Below are positions 47,379 through 59,100 of a stretch of DNA of 64,000 nt, piece by piece. This stretch comes from Lyophyllum atratum (taxonomy: Eukaryota; Basidiomycota; Agaricomycetes; Agaricales; Lyophyllaceae). The stretch is from assembly GCA_014905825.1 (NCBI GenBank), contig JACGCN010000002.1:2046001-2110000 (forward strand). Direction: 5' to 3'. Within the stretch, counting starts at the first letter, position 1, and the number at the start of each line of letters is the position of its first letter. The notes below the pieces were generated by a model that worked only from the letters and a program-made list of their open reading frames with translations, had not been told where the DNA came from and did no database searches. Made by a program: the position numbers and the translations under genes.

Positions 47379-50341
47379 GTGGACTCAAGAAGACATATGT
47401 ATCGTGCCTCGACATCGCCAGCTGCAGGATATCCCACCCATCCGATAGCTCTTATGCCAGGACAAGTGCCTCAGGCCATTGACAGGCCTAATCTCTATTT
47501 TACCAATGCAACACGAATGCCCATCGCGAACGATGTCCGCAACATGTATAACGCAACTCCTCCACCCGCTGTCCCTCTGTATCCAGCTCATATCACATCC
47601 CATTTCCAACCTCCCTCTTCAGTGCCAGCATCGCTTCTACCTCCGCCTCGGCCACCACTACCTCCTTCATTCTCGGATAACCATTCCTCCACGCTTCTCC
47701 ACCGTTCGTTCACGTCGCCGCCTCCAGTTCCGCCCAAGCCTTTCTCAGCACCGCCGATTCCGCCCCAAAGAGATAATGGCCCGTCTCATCTTGCCATATC
47801 CCTTCCTGGCGCAACACTACCTGTTCCCTCTTTAGATTCGCCAACTGACGAGGGGGATATAGCAATGGCTCTCGCTATATCCGAATCTGTCGCCAAAGAG
47901 GAGCAAAAAGCCCAGCAGTACCTGGCCTCACAGGAGGAAGAGGACCTTGCCAGAGCATTGGAAGCTTCCATGTTAGAGAGTAGACGTCCCAGCCTTCCCC
48001 GCATCCCCGTCAGCAACGCAGCTGCAAGTTCATCTAGCAGTATTCCACCGCTTGCGTCTTCTCAGTCACCACCGAATGACGATACTCTAGTAAACGATGC
48101 TTGTGACGACGAAGCGTTTGCACGTTTTATGGCTGCGGAGCATGCAGAACAGAATATGACTCCAGGGATGAGCAAAATCACAGACGCCAACCAGTTCCCT
48201 TCTCCTAGTAGAGACGCAGGTCCGCCCCGGTATCCGACGACAGGTGGCGCAATTCCCACCCACGTAACACTTTCGGGGCACACCAATGACATGCATTTGC
48301 GGCACGATCATCCAGTAGCGAGCCCATCCAAGGATTTACTATCAGCAGACCTGCCTGGCTTTGAGTTGAAACGTTCCCCATCAGGATCGAGCAAGGCTTC
48401 TACGTCAAGCGACATTCGTCATGATGAAGTATCTGCACGTCTGCTAGCGGAGGAACAGGAGGGCCGAAGCACCACCACTCAGTCTATGAAGACAGAAGAT
48501 CACCACGTTAAAAGATCTGCTCCACAAATCAATGATACAGACCTGCCACAATATGCTGCTTCAGGAAGCCAGAGGCCCTCTGAAATTGACAATTGTGATG
48601 ACGATGAAGCTTTCGCGCGGTGGTTGGCTACGGGAGAGGTGAAGCACAATCAGAAGGTACCAGACGTCCAGGCTGCGAGACATTTTCCACCACTTCGGGC
48701 GAACATCTTACCACACTATTCTGCACGGGACGAGTTTCTGGACGATAATGCACCCACGCCTGTGGCATCAACCAGTCACGAAACAATGATAGAGGACGAG
48801 GCGTATAGCCGTTCTCTTGACAAGACTTATGAGCAGATCTCCCCCGCCTCCACGAGCCTATCCAAGGACAACGATGCATACATTGGTGGAGGTTTCCATT
48901 CTGCGCCTCAAAAAGCGTCAGAGCCCCCATGCTACTCTCCTCAGAGTGTCGGAGAGGACGACTGGTCTTCCAGTTCAGTGGGGCCTAGTACCAAGCGTAA
49001 CGAATCGTACACTTCTCTAGCGCCCTCAGGCAGGCTTTCAAAGGCCATGTCTTCTTCTTCAGACCACGGCAGAGATCTTATCGCGTCTCCTGTGGCCAAC
49101 ATGCCTTCCAACGGTGTTGCTTACCCAAATCTAGCACCCTCCTTCTATGCCGACGGTATAAGCTCCACAGCGTCCGAATCCAGCCACACCTCTACGTCTC
49201 ACAGTGAGCGTCCTTCAGTGGTGGTGTGGAACGCTCCCCAACATGCACCGGAAAGTACATCTTCGTCATATCCACCACCGTTACCGTCATCATCAGTCTC
49301 CTCTTCGAGTGACCACAGCCTTACTGCCCCGAATTTGCGGCTGGAAACAGGTTTATTAACACCGACGGGTAGCCTTTCTCGGATTTCATCCATGACTTCT
49401 CTTTCAGAACGCTATGCCGAAGACTATGTCGAATCCGACGAGCTGAGGCCAAGTCCAAGTGCCGTTAACCTTAACGCTTTTGTGGAGAAGGAGCTGTTCA
49501 ACGGAGTTTGTGAGTAACTACCATTTCCTCTTCAGATCGCCTTCAATTCTCGTTGTAGCCGTAGGATTTATGGCACCCAAAATATCCTCTCAATTGATTC
49601 CGATGCAAGAAGAGATGCCTCTCGTTATCTCCCTCCCATACGGGAAGTCTCGACCGCTACATCTGCAAGGTCCAAGCTGGAGGCATCTCCTTAAGCTTAT
49701 GGCCAAGTTAAGCGGAACAAGAGTTGAGGCAGCGCTAAGTGCTGTTGCAGTCACGAAGACACCGCCGAAACTGCGTACAGTAATACAGTTTGTTAAGGTG
49801 AGTTGGTGTGCCGTATCAGTTGTTCGGTCTCCTCATCTTCACTTTCTATCAGCCGCATCAAACAGCCGCAGTCTGGCGAACGATCTTCTACTTCACGATT
49901 GACTATCCCTCCCCAGAGCCAAATCGTTTGAAAAATGTCAATGACCTTCCATACTCTTACAGCCTCGCGGGCGTGCCAACCCTTCTACGTGACGGAGCTG
50001 ATACCCCTATCTCCAAGACTTACACGATTCCAGCCTCGGAATCTGTACCATACCCTACGCTGCCCATTAACTTCCCGGAACTGGCGCTGTACTTGCAGGC
50101 TGCATTGGAAGAGTCGCGGCGATACCTCAACGACAATTCCAGTGGCTATCGAAAGCTCGCTAAGATGATCAAGGCCTGCTATCCAACCGAGGATGGTCCA
50201 CAGGATCCTCCGGAGCGTACAAGTGTAGGCGGGCTGTTCAAGAGGGTGATAGGCCGTGGCCCGAACAGGTCCACCCGAAGAGGGGCAAATGAAGACACAT
50301 ACGAATTGGTTACCCCGTTCGTGCAGGATGAATGGGGTTGA
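47379..50341 (+). CDS. Ser/Pro-rich protein with UIM- and MIU-like motifs and a conserved C-terminus
   Basis: I do not recognise a named family. The first exon (712 codons) is low complexity, with Pro-rich stretches such as PPPRPPLPPSF and PPPVPPKPF that could bind SH3 domains. Within it are acidic helical motifs that resemble ubiquitin-binding elements: DIAMALAISESVAKEE (about 160) and EEEDLARALEASMLES (about 186, close to the UIM pattern), then DDEAFARFMAAEHAEQ (243), DEVSARLLAEEQEG (348), DDDEAFARWLATGE (406) and EDEAYSRSLDKTYEQ (471), MIU-like. After introns near 49509-49557 and 49798-49851 a compact C-terminus follows (MPLVISLPYGKSRPLHLQGP, HQTAAVWRTIFYFTIDYPS, FPELALYLQAALEESRRYL). Possibly an endocytic or ubiquitin-pathway adaptor; this is inference. 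Confidence 0.7.
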
Positions 50342-50795
50342 TGCATTGGCGAAGCATATCACGTCTCTGCACACTCACTTTTCCAGAGGCAATATTGACC
50401 ACGCGAGAGCAAAAACCACGATATGCTGGCAACATGATGGACTACCATTTGACATCGTTCCTTGTAAGAATTGCCAGAGAACTTAAATTATACTTACCAT
50501 GTATATGCCTGACCAATATGAACTTCATGACATCTTTACAAGCGTCCAAGAGTTGAATACCTTGGCAAAAGATAGATTGGGTAGATGTTCACCAACGACA
50601 GTGAAATTGTTGGGTGTCACATACGGCAATGACAAGTTGTTGACAATGTTCGTGACCAAATTAGACGCCTTCTCTAAACAAAACTTGTCGCGAACGGTGA
50701 AGCGCCTGTCACGTTCACCCCCTGCAAACGTCTTCAAAACCCATTCACTCGATATCTACTTCTGTTACCTACTACTATAATAGCCTAGAAGACCA
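50342..50795. other. Intergenic stretch, no gene seen
   Basis: These 454 bases separate two plus-strand genes. A frame at 50499-50780 shows no family resemblance and has AT-rich codons unlike its neighbours. It is probably the 3' region of the UIM/MIU gene and the promoter of THO7. Confidence 0.4.
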
Positions 50796-51942
50796 ATGGC
50801 TGTCGCCAGTTCAGCAGAAGCCTCTCAGAGTTCAGCATCGCGGCCAAACACGATCCCACCTCTCACCCCAGAGGAAGAAGGTACCGCAGCTATCTTGCTA
50901 ACTCTCGTTGAATGGGGAGCTGAACCTGAACTGACAGAAGCCCTTTACAGATAGCGTTATCCTCGCACGTATCACGAACGACGAGCGCCCGTTGAAGCGC
51001 GTAATCAAAAAATTCCACAGTTACACTTCCCTTTCGCACACACCCGTTGTCCCTGCTGCTATTTCGACTGGGATTACGACAGAGACCTCTCTAGAAGATG
51101 CACGCGAAGCATTTTTGGTGGAACTAGCCACATTTCAGCTTTCCCTGAAGAAAAGCGCGATGATTTGCGAGGCGGAGGCGAGGCAGGTGGAGGAATATCA
51201 GCGCGAACGGCAGCGAATTGGTACGTGATATTCTCATATGTAGCCCTTTTGCCAATTTAATCTACTTGTATAGACAACGAACATGGAATATTACGGGGTC
51301 AAATTGAGCAGTTGAAAACTGCGCTCGAGGAATCGCAGATGGTTCGCCGCCGGAAGATAGAATACGACTTGGTTGCAGAGAAAGTCAATACACTGCCGAG
51401 TCGGGAGGAGCTTGAACAGTGAGTCCCTTTCATCCACCATCTTTTGATTCCAACAGCTCTAACGATGCCGTGACAGGTCTATCGAAGCATTGGAGAACGA
51501 TATGGCTACAATACGGTCCGAGCAAGAACACCAATCTCGAACGCTATACGACCAGAAATCTTCATTGGATACAATCATCAAACAGCTGGATTATCTACGG
51601 TTCATGGGCAAGGACAATGGCGCTGTATCTGTCATGGCATCACCCAGTTCAACACCTGCCCCAGAGCATCATGGCGCTGACGCAGCTGAGGAAGTCGTGG
51701 AGGCAGCTCCAGCCTCCATGGAAGTCAACCATATTGAAGAAAAGGAAGAAGGGGAAGAGGATAAGACGCCTTCTGAATCAGAGCCCAGAACGGCCGCAGA
51801 GCCAGTGGAGGACGACATAGAGATGGGGGAGGTGGAGGAGAATCCGAAGAACGGCAAATCGAAAAAGAAGCTGAGGGAGGAACTCGAAGAAGGGGAGGCG
51901 AGCGATACAAGCAGCGCTCTATCTGACCCACCCGACGACTGA
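50796..51942 (+). CDS. THO7: THO complex subunit 7
   Basis: After a short Ser-rich leader (MAVASSAEASQSSASRPNTI) and intron 1 (about 50880-50952) the frame gives DSVILARITNDERPLKRVIK, then KFHSYTSL, the hallmark N-terminus of THOC7. A long coiled coil follows: LEDAREAFLVELATFQLSLK, EAEARQVEEYQRERQRI, NEHGILRGQIEQLKTALEES and LEQSIEALENDMATIRSEQE. The C-terminal 100 residues are very acidic with KKK patches. THO couples transcription to mRNA packaging and export and prevents R-loops. Introns near 51223-51273 and 51420-51476 interrupt the coiled coil. It is convergent with tRNase Z, with just 54 bases between the two stop codons. Confidence 0.86.
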
Positions 51943-51996
51943 GATACCCCTTCTCTCATTCATTTCAAATCATTTCTTTGTATTATAGATTACTAC

Positions 51997-53268
51997 TCAT
52001 GCCCAACCAAACCCCACCTCGAGACTCATCAGGTCCTTCGCACACTGAACTTCATTCCCAAACTCCTTGGCTGCCAAATTCGCGATCGCCCCCATCACTT
52101 TAATCGCGTCCTCTGTATCGTCGCCTGGATACCGCGAAGAAAAATGGTTGAGCACGAGCCGACGTGCGCGCACAACCTTTGCGAAGGCGCCAGCCATTTG
52201 TGGAGTCGAATGCCCTCTTGACTTTGCTCTTGCTTCAACTATTTCGTATGTGTCGGAATCCTTAGTGGCGTCGTCAATACCGGGTAAATGCGCATTTGTC
52301 GCTTCGTGGACCAGTAAATCGGCGTCCAAGGCCAAGGGTATAATCGGTGATGGGTCGAACGTATCACCTAAAATGACTACTTTTCTTCCCTTGCGACGGG
52401 GAGGCCCGTGGATTATTGTTCCATCTGAAAGTTCGACACTTTCGCCTTGCTGAAGACGCCGCATAACGGTCATAGGGGTGTTGGTCCGTTTGATGTCCGG
52501 GATATATATCTTTGGGTCGATCTTACCGGGGACTGGTGCCTCAGTTACAACGAAGCCAAGGCACAGAACGGAATGGTGTATGGGGGCAGCAGAGACTGAG
52601 ACCATCTCGTCTTTGAAAATATCAGTCCAGACACCATCAACTTGACGAATATTTCGACCGTGTGGCGATTCGAAAGGAAGACGCGTCAAAGATGTAAAAT
52701 CCCCAGCTTGCGGGTCAGAAGTGGTTCTCAGTTCATGTACGACGTATGGGCTGCCAAGGACAGTATGCGAGTATGTCAGGCCATTGCGCACGTAGGCACG
52801 TGTACCTAGCGGTCCATATATTTCCAACGGCTGGCAGTGAGTTAGCAAGCTCTTTAGACGAGAGACAGTGCATTGCTCACTGGTTGATCCATGTTAACCT
52901 GGGTTCTAGGATCATCGATGCCGTCAGCGGTACCACCAGCACCGTTCATACAACTTGCCAATAGAGGTATAAGGCCAAAAATGTGATCACCTGTAAATAT
53001 GAGGATCTCTATGTCTTGCCGCACTAGAACCAGAAGGAAACGCACCATGCGTATGGGTAATGAAAATCTTTTCAATTTTGCCCATCTTTACTACACTCTT
53101 TTGTACTTGATGTTGAGTGGCCTCTCCACAGTCGAATAACCAGACATCCCGGCCGAGATGTAGTGCCAGAGAAGAGTGATTTCTTGTCGACGATGGTTGG
53201 GCCGATGCGGTCCCAAGGAAAGTGATATTAACTGACGAGAAAGCAGACCTCGAGGTCGGCGGCTGCAT
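51997..53268 (-). CDS. tRNase Z, short-form-like (tRNA 3' processing)
   Basis: The protein starts MQPPTSRSAFSSVNITFLGT and continues ASAQPSSTRNHSSLAL and WLFDCGEATQHQVQKS. The metallo-beta-lactamase motif HTHGDH is built across an intron that splits it after HTHG. Downstream come PLEIYGPLGTRAYVRNGL, VSVSAAPIHHSVLCLGFVV, GRKVVILGDTFDPSPIIPLA, DLLVHEATNA and LVLNHFSSRYPGDD, which are the remaining metal-binding and family motifs. It cleaves the 3' trailer from precursor tRNAs in nucleus and/or mitochondria. At about 380 residues it is the length of the short (ELAC1-like) form, not the double-length fungal Trz1. No clear presequence is visible. Confidence 0.9.
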
Positions 53269-53776
53269 AATACCAGTGTGGAATGATCTGGTCGACCTTC
53301 AAGCAATATTTAACAACACAAGCTGACCGTAAGGATCAGAAAGTCCTCACTGGCCTTCACCATCTTCAAGGTGTGACTCGGATTCGAACTGACTGCTTTA
53401 GGTAAGCGTTCAATTGAAAGTTTGAAATGTAATATTCGACAAGAACTTCTTCAGCGTTATACTGAGTGTTCTGCTCGACGTCTGTGGCTATGGTGAGCTA
53501 TCCCAGTCAAAATAATTACCCGACTGAAGCGCTGATTCCCGCTGCTAGTTTAGCGTGTTCGAGTGGATCATACCATATTAATATTGTAACAGAGGGACGC
53601 GTCTTCCATGCTCCAATCATCTACCTCCTGATTCCAACGAGTATTTCACTGAAAGCTTGTAAAAGCGAAGAGACGGCAGAGAAGAACCAAGGGGGGTGAG
53701 CAATTCATATGGACATAAAACATGCTCAATCGAAAATGGACATGAGATTAGGTTTTCATTTGCGTCTCGAAGTATA
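53269..53776. other. Upstream region of tRNase Z and 3' flank of F-box gene
   Basis: These 508 bases contain no supported gene. The plus-strand frame 53466-53699 is unremarkable. A ggattcgaact string at 53380-53390 looks like a T-loop but does not belong to a foldable tRNA (see rejected items). Confidence 0.4.
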
Positions 53777-55707
53777 CTATTCTCCGGTCGTTACTGAGAT
53801 GGAACAGCGCCCTATGATCCGTCCAGTGGACGTCTGTGAACGCAAAGTGCGGGTATAACGACGCGAAAATGGTTTAACAAGACCCTGACCATTCTCATCG
53901 GCCACAACGCGTATGAGATCGCTGTTTCCGGCTGCTCCAATATCATAGACCGCAGTCTGTTTTACATTAACGCGTACTAGGCTTGACCATGGCTGCTTCG
54001 CATATAGAAGTGCGATGTGCTGAAGGCTAGGAACATGGCGAATGATGCGCGATGCACTCCGTGCCATGTTTTCCTCGGCAATGGAGCAGACTTTCTGTAC
54101 CTCCAAAGATTGGAGCCGAGGTCCCTTTTCGATTGCTTTCCAAAAGTTCTTCTACGACGATCATGTTATCAGGAGGGAACCGTCTCCTACAGAAAAAGCC
54201 TGACCATAGAAAAGCCAAATTTCCGCTTCGTGGTACACACGATCTTAAGATGCAGGAGGGAAGGGCAAACGTTCACGAGGGGCCGCAATACTTTGATATG
54301 ATCTGTCTCCCGAACAGCAGCATTCTTCTCCGGGCTGAGGTTAAGGAGGTCACTTTTGATACGATGCGACAAATCGATCCAGAGTTCCAGAGTTGTCAGG
54401 GAGGGAAGTTTGTGAAGGGTGGGCACAAGGTCCACAAGGCGCCAAGGATGAAGGCGCTCAGAACATAGCCTGAGTGCCGTTAGATCACAGTATGGGAGGA
54501 TGTAGCCAAGATAAAGGATGGTGCCACTGAATTCCGAGATGATGACCTCTGATCCAGTTAGGTCTAGCGCAGGAAATCGGGCATCATAAGGGAGGTGCAA
54601 CTTTCGAAGAAAAGGATGGGAAGAGATGAAGCAACTAAAGGCTTTCGTGCTTTCCATCTCCGACACGCTGTCCCAGTCAAGAAGAGCAATGCCGCGAGTC
54701 TGCATGAGAGTGTGACCAAGCGTCAAGGTTTGTAGCTTGGGCCAACGCCCACGAATCAGGGGTCGGACGTCAAACAAGGGTGTATAGTAGGAAGTTCGTT
54801 CACCGCCAAGAGTCAGTTGTTTCAAATCACCGCACCGATCACGCAACATTGTCCAAAGAGATTCAGGAAAAGTTTGTGCTGCTGTCAGGATTTAAAGAAG
54901 ACGGCTTTTATGAGGAGATCTACAAAGGCGGAAACTCCACACGTACGATGGAATAAAATCATCGAAAAAGGACGTTGATGATAATTGGTGATGAGACTGA
55001 AGCCCTCCAGATCGCTAAAGTTGAAGAGCTGGAACGAGTTTACAAATGCTCCTGCAGCAGGATGGGTCATCATACCTCGTTATCTTCTGCGATAGGGCTT
55101 TCCCCGACAGTACTCCCGATGTAGCAGAGTCGGGGGCAACTGTCCAATATCAGAGTGGAACTTTCACCCCAGATAACGCACGTACTGAGTACGGAGTGCT
55201 ATCCAAAGGCTTTCTTCTGGGGGCTCCAGGCCATCCCAAACGAACGTCTCCAGGGAGGTAAGGTGGGGTGACAGACGTTCTACGGCTTGTGATACTTCCA
55301 GCTCTACGCTAAGCCAAATGAATGATGAAGACATCAAGTGGTTGGGTCGAAGGACGATCGTTTTGACGTGGCAAGCCAGTGTTCGGCGGGCAAGGAGGAA
55401 CGTCAGCCGTTCTTTACACCGGTAATATGTTTTGCACTCGACGGATGCATAAAGCGCGGGCAGCAGTAATTTGTGAGTTGTCCGAGACTGCAGTCTGCAT
55501 GTTAGCGAAGATGTAACTTTGACATTTGAGGCAAGAGTTTACAGTGAGTGAGAACTTCAGGATATCTCGAGGCAACTGAATGCATTGAGCCGTCGCCAAC
55601 AGCAGCTCCGGTGGTAACCGAGCTTTTTCGAGGTGATCTTGAGGTCGCTGCTGTCGGCTGCTGCGCTTAAGCCACTTGGAGATTATCGAAGTCGAGGGAG
55701 TGTGCAT
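53777..55707 (-). CDS. F-box/leucine-rich-repeat-like protein
   Basis: The first exon carries an F-box-like segment (KARLPPELLLATAQCIQLPR, then DILKFSLT). Removing a 55-base intron near 55488-55542 gives LLLPALYASVECKTYYRCKE and LACHVKTIVLRPNHL, the usual continuation in basidiomycete F-box proteins. Later exons are leucine-rich: LSPHLTSLETFVWDGLEPPE, CGDLKQLTLGG, WPKLQTLTLGHTL, HPFLRKLHLPY and LPSLTTLELWIDL. The end is RHVPSLQHIALLYAK and a basic tail. F-box proteins bring substrates to SCF ubiquitin ligases. This is one of the large, fast-evolving Agaricomycete F-box families, so no target can be named. Exon borders at 54880-55080 are uncertain. Confidence 0.72.
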
Positions 55708-56124
55708 TGTGATAGATACGAGAGCAAGAGTCGTTTGTGAGGTCTGTCACGGCGGTGTGAACTTGATCGTGTCATACATCGATGAGGCACAGTCTTGTGA
55801 CTTCCTACTTGATTAGGCGTCGTTTGTTGGGGTAGGAGCCATTCTTGACATACATTGCTAAGTCTTGGAAGGGGAGGTCAGGAATAAGAGTTATTGTCCA
55901 GAACTTACTTGCATCAGCATGGAGAGAGATCAACTTGAAGCAAACTTGAAGTGGGAGAATTACAAACGTCGAATTTACCGGGTCACGTGACCGCGAACAG
56001 TTGGTTGAATGCCGCGTCTAACTTTAAGTCTTGGGCTCTTGTTACAACACCACTCTCATATACTTACTAACATTCGTAGCTTCAACCAGTCTCGTCACTC
56101 TTTTCGGGACGACAATTCGAATTC
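55708..56124. promoter_or_regulatory. Divergent promoter with a 12-base CACGTG palindrome
   Basis: The gap between the F-box start (minus) and the RhoGEF start (plus) holds the perfect palindrome ggtcacgtgacc at 55981-55992, centred on a CACGTG E-box. It is about 130 bases upstream of the RhoGEF ATG. The last 80 bases before that ATG are pyrimidine-rich. That a bHLH factor binds here is an inference. Confidence 0.5.
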
Positions 56125-59100
56125 ATGGCGCTGAGCTCGTCACCACGTAAAATTGTGCCCCTTGCCAGTGGCGATGACTATTCAAGGCCTCGAAAGGATT
56201 CCACAGGTCCTGGTATTACAAAACGCGTCTTCTACTGCGGAGTTGTTGTGGAAGGATCTGAGAACGGTAGAAGACTTCCAGAAGGTGCGCTTTCTTCGCT
56301 GAACAGGTATTGGTACTTACTTGATCTATGAAATTGCAGACATACAAGACCTTGTCCTTTCGCTTGGCAACCCACTTCCTACGGATATCTCGACAGGCGT
56401 ACTTTCAACCAATCCCGACTCTGCGCTGGATGGAAGTGTGAGTACTCCTTATTTGCCGCGAATCCCTGCAAATGGCCGAACTTCGTGGATACAATCATGC
56501 CACAAGCAGTCAGCCAGGATAAACATTAGTGATGATAGTGAAGCTAAACCCTGAATAGGATCGTACCACCCAAAGGAAGCGCGCACTAACGGACTCCTCC
56601 GCGCTATCATCTGTCATTAACGAACTGGTAACGAGCGAACGATCCTACGTCAAACGCCTCCAGATATTGAAGCATGATTATGCCGACCCACTCCGTAACT
56701 TTGCCCGAAGCAAAGACACCGCTATCATACCCGCTTATGAAGCCAAAACTCTATTCGGAAACGTGGACAATCTTCTCCCAATTAACGAGGCGTTCCTGAC
56801 CGACCTGGAGAAGATGATGGCTCCAAATGGCCCCAAAACGGTCGGGGGTGTCGGAGATGTTGCTCTTCGACATTTCAAGGAGCTGCGCGGCTTTGAACAA
56901 TACAAGCAGTATTACGTGAAGCGCGAAGATGCTCAGCTGATTTTCGAACGGGAGTTATCAAAGAGGTCGTCTCGTTTTGCGTCCTTCATTGATGTAAGTA
57001 TTCACTGAGAAGTATCAATCTAAGACTTACGTGGCCTCGCTTTAGCATATAAAGTATCAGTCGACAGATCCACGAAATAGGGTCGGGCTTCGGGAACTGC
57101 TCATGGAGCCAGTACAACGCATCCCGCGCTACACCCTCTTATTTCGGACGATGCTCAAGCATATGGCGCCCGGTGACCCACAAAGACCGAAGTTGGTTGA
57201 AGCCGACGAAATAGCAAGCAAGATCGCCCTTGCTGAAGCAGACGAGCAGACGAAACGGGCGGCAATATTTTACTGCTTGACAGCGACCATCGAAGGATTT
57301 CCTCCCGACCTGTTCTCAAACTCCCGCCGTTTCATAGACTGCATCGATGTTGAGGATGTCTTGAGCGATGTGTCCGCGCCTGTTGCCTCTTCATCTTCGG
57401 GATCACTTAGCTCACTCCACTGCACTCTATTCCTGTTTGACGACAAACTGGTCATCGTGAAACGTCCCGGAAATGGTGAAAAGGGTGGTCGAGCATTGTC
57501 GGGACTGGATGAACTTGAGAAGGTTACTAAAGCGGGTGGAATACCCGTTGGGAAGAAGAAGAGTGGCATGACATGTAAGGGCGTAGTGGACGTTACCGAC
57601 ATCGTCGCCACAGACATAGGGGGAGCAGGTGAATCATCTCGTTACTTAGTGGACGTAGCAAAACTTCTCATCTATTTTCTGCCCTGTCGTAGATTTCCAT
57701 TTGTATTTGGAAAACCCGCCGCAGGAGCAAAGTGACCGTTGGTCAGGGCGTCCGTTCCGGGCCTTATCTGTTGTGCATCCACCACACCCTATCAATCTGG
57801 ATCCTACACAGACGACAACGGACAAACGACGATTTCTCGAAAATCTATGGCACGTTCAAGCGACCTACAGGGCACGTGCGGGACAATCCGTCGTCCTTCG
57901 TGCTGATGAACAGGAAGTTGACTCAAAGGGAAAGGTTACCATTGCTCGTACATACTTCAATGTCTATCAGCGTACTGCTTTTTTACAAGAAGCCAAGAAG
58001 GTGCGACAAACATATGGTCTCCTAACTGAGTCTGACCGATGGCCATCATTTAGACCAAGATCGTTGTTCACATCGACCCCTTAGGATCATCTGACCCAAT
58101 TCCCTTGGGTATGGGCGTCGCGCCGTTCGCGAGCATACGAGTCCAGCCACTTGCCGGTCAACTTTGCAGGTATACTGTGAAATCAAGCGTTGACGACGAA
58201 TCAGAGGAAGATATTGTTCAAACTGAACGGGTCCCATCCCGCATCGTCGACACCAGTCAGTCCGAAGCCTATTGACAGCGGAAACCATTATTAACTTTAT
58301 CCAGTTCACCAGTTCGGTTTCTTCGAATTCCGCACGGGGCGGAATTCTCGGCCATCTACACCTACCGCCCGTTCACGAGTCGCTATCTTTGGTTTGGACG
58401 CGATATCTAGAAACTTATTTAATACTCGCCCTGGATCATCCATGGGGGATTTTTTTGGCGGTTCTATTAACGGCCACAAACGAACGAAATCAACAACAAG
58501 CCGGTCTTCCATGTATACCCAGACTACGACTACGGGAGATGGTAGCCTGACGAAGTTCTCCAGCCGCTCAAATTCGACCGCCGCCACGTCTATTATGGAC
58601 GACGACACTTCATTTTTCAGTTCCAGATCTTCGAGGTCGAAGAAGTTGACGAAGAGAGGCAAATCACCAAATGGCTGGGTGTCAGATTCTGATAAATCTC
58701 CTACCCGGCGCCTGGCAGAATCCCTCTCGTTCTCAAGATCTAGATCACCATCGAGAGAAAGGGACGGGGGTGGCAGTGATGTCGAAGAAGTGGACAGTAC
58801 CATGTTTGCGAAAACGAGGGACCTTGACGAATCTGACAGGGATTTAGCCTTACAACTAGAACTGGCCCGGCGGAACAGTAAGAATCAGCACGGGAAGGAG
58901 ATTCCTTCTTTGCCTCTCGAAGGACCTGTCGAGGCTACGATATACGAAGGTTTGAGAATAATTTTGGCGTATATCGTGCGTTGCTAAGCTCCATTCCAGA
59001 AGAGCCCCCACAACCTGTGCGACCACTCTCACGGGCATCCCGCGACTCTAATAGTCAAAGATCAACAACGCCTAGGCCAGAGTCCAACACACCTACGAAG

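Noticed and set aside
53375..53440. Possible tRNA on the minus strand, from a GTTCGAATCC T-loop-like string
   Set aside because: The flanking bases do not form a 5-bp T stem, and no matching acceptor 5' strand or D arm is found upstream.
54052..54468. Plus-strand frame of 138 codons
   Set aside because: It is antisense to the leucine-rich exons of the F-box gene and resembles no protein.
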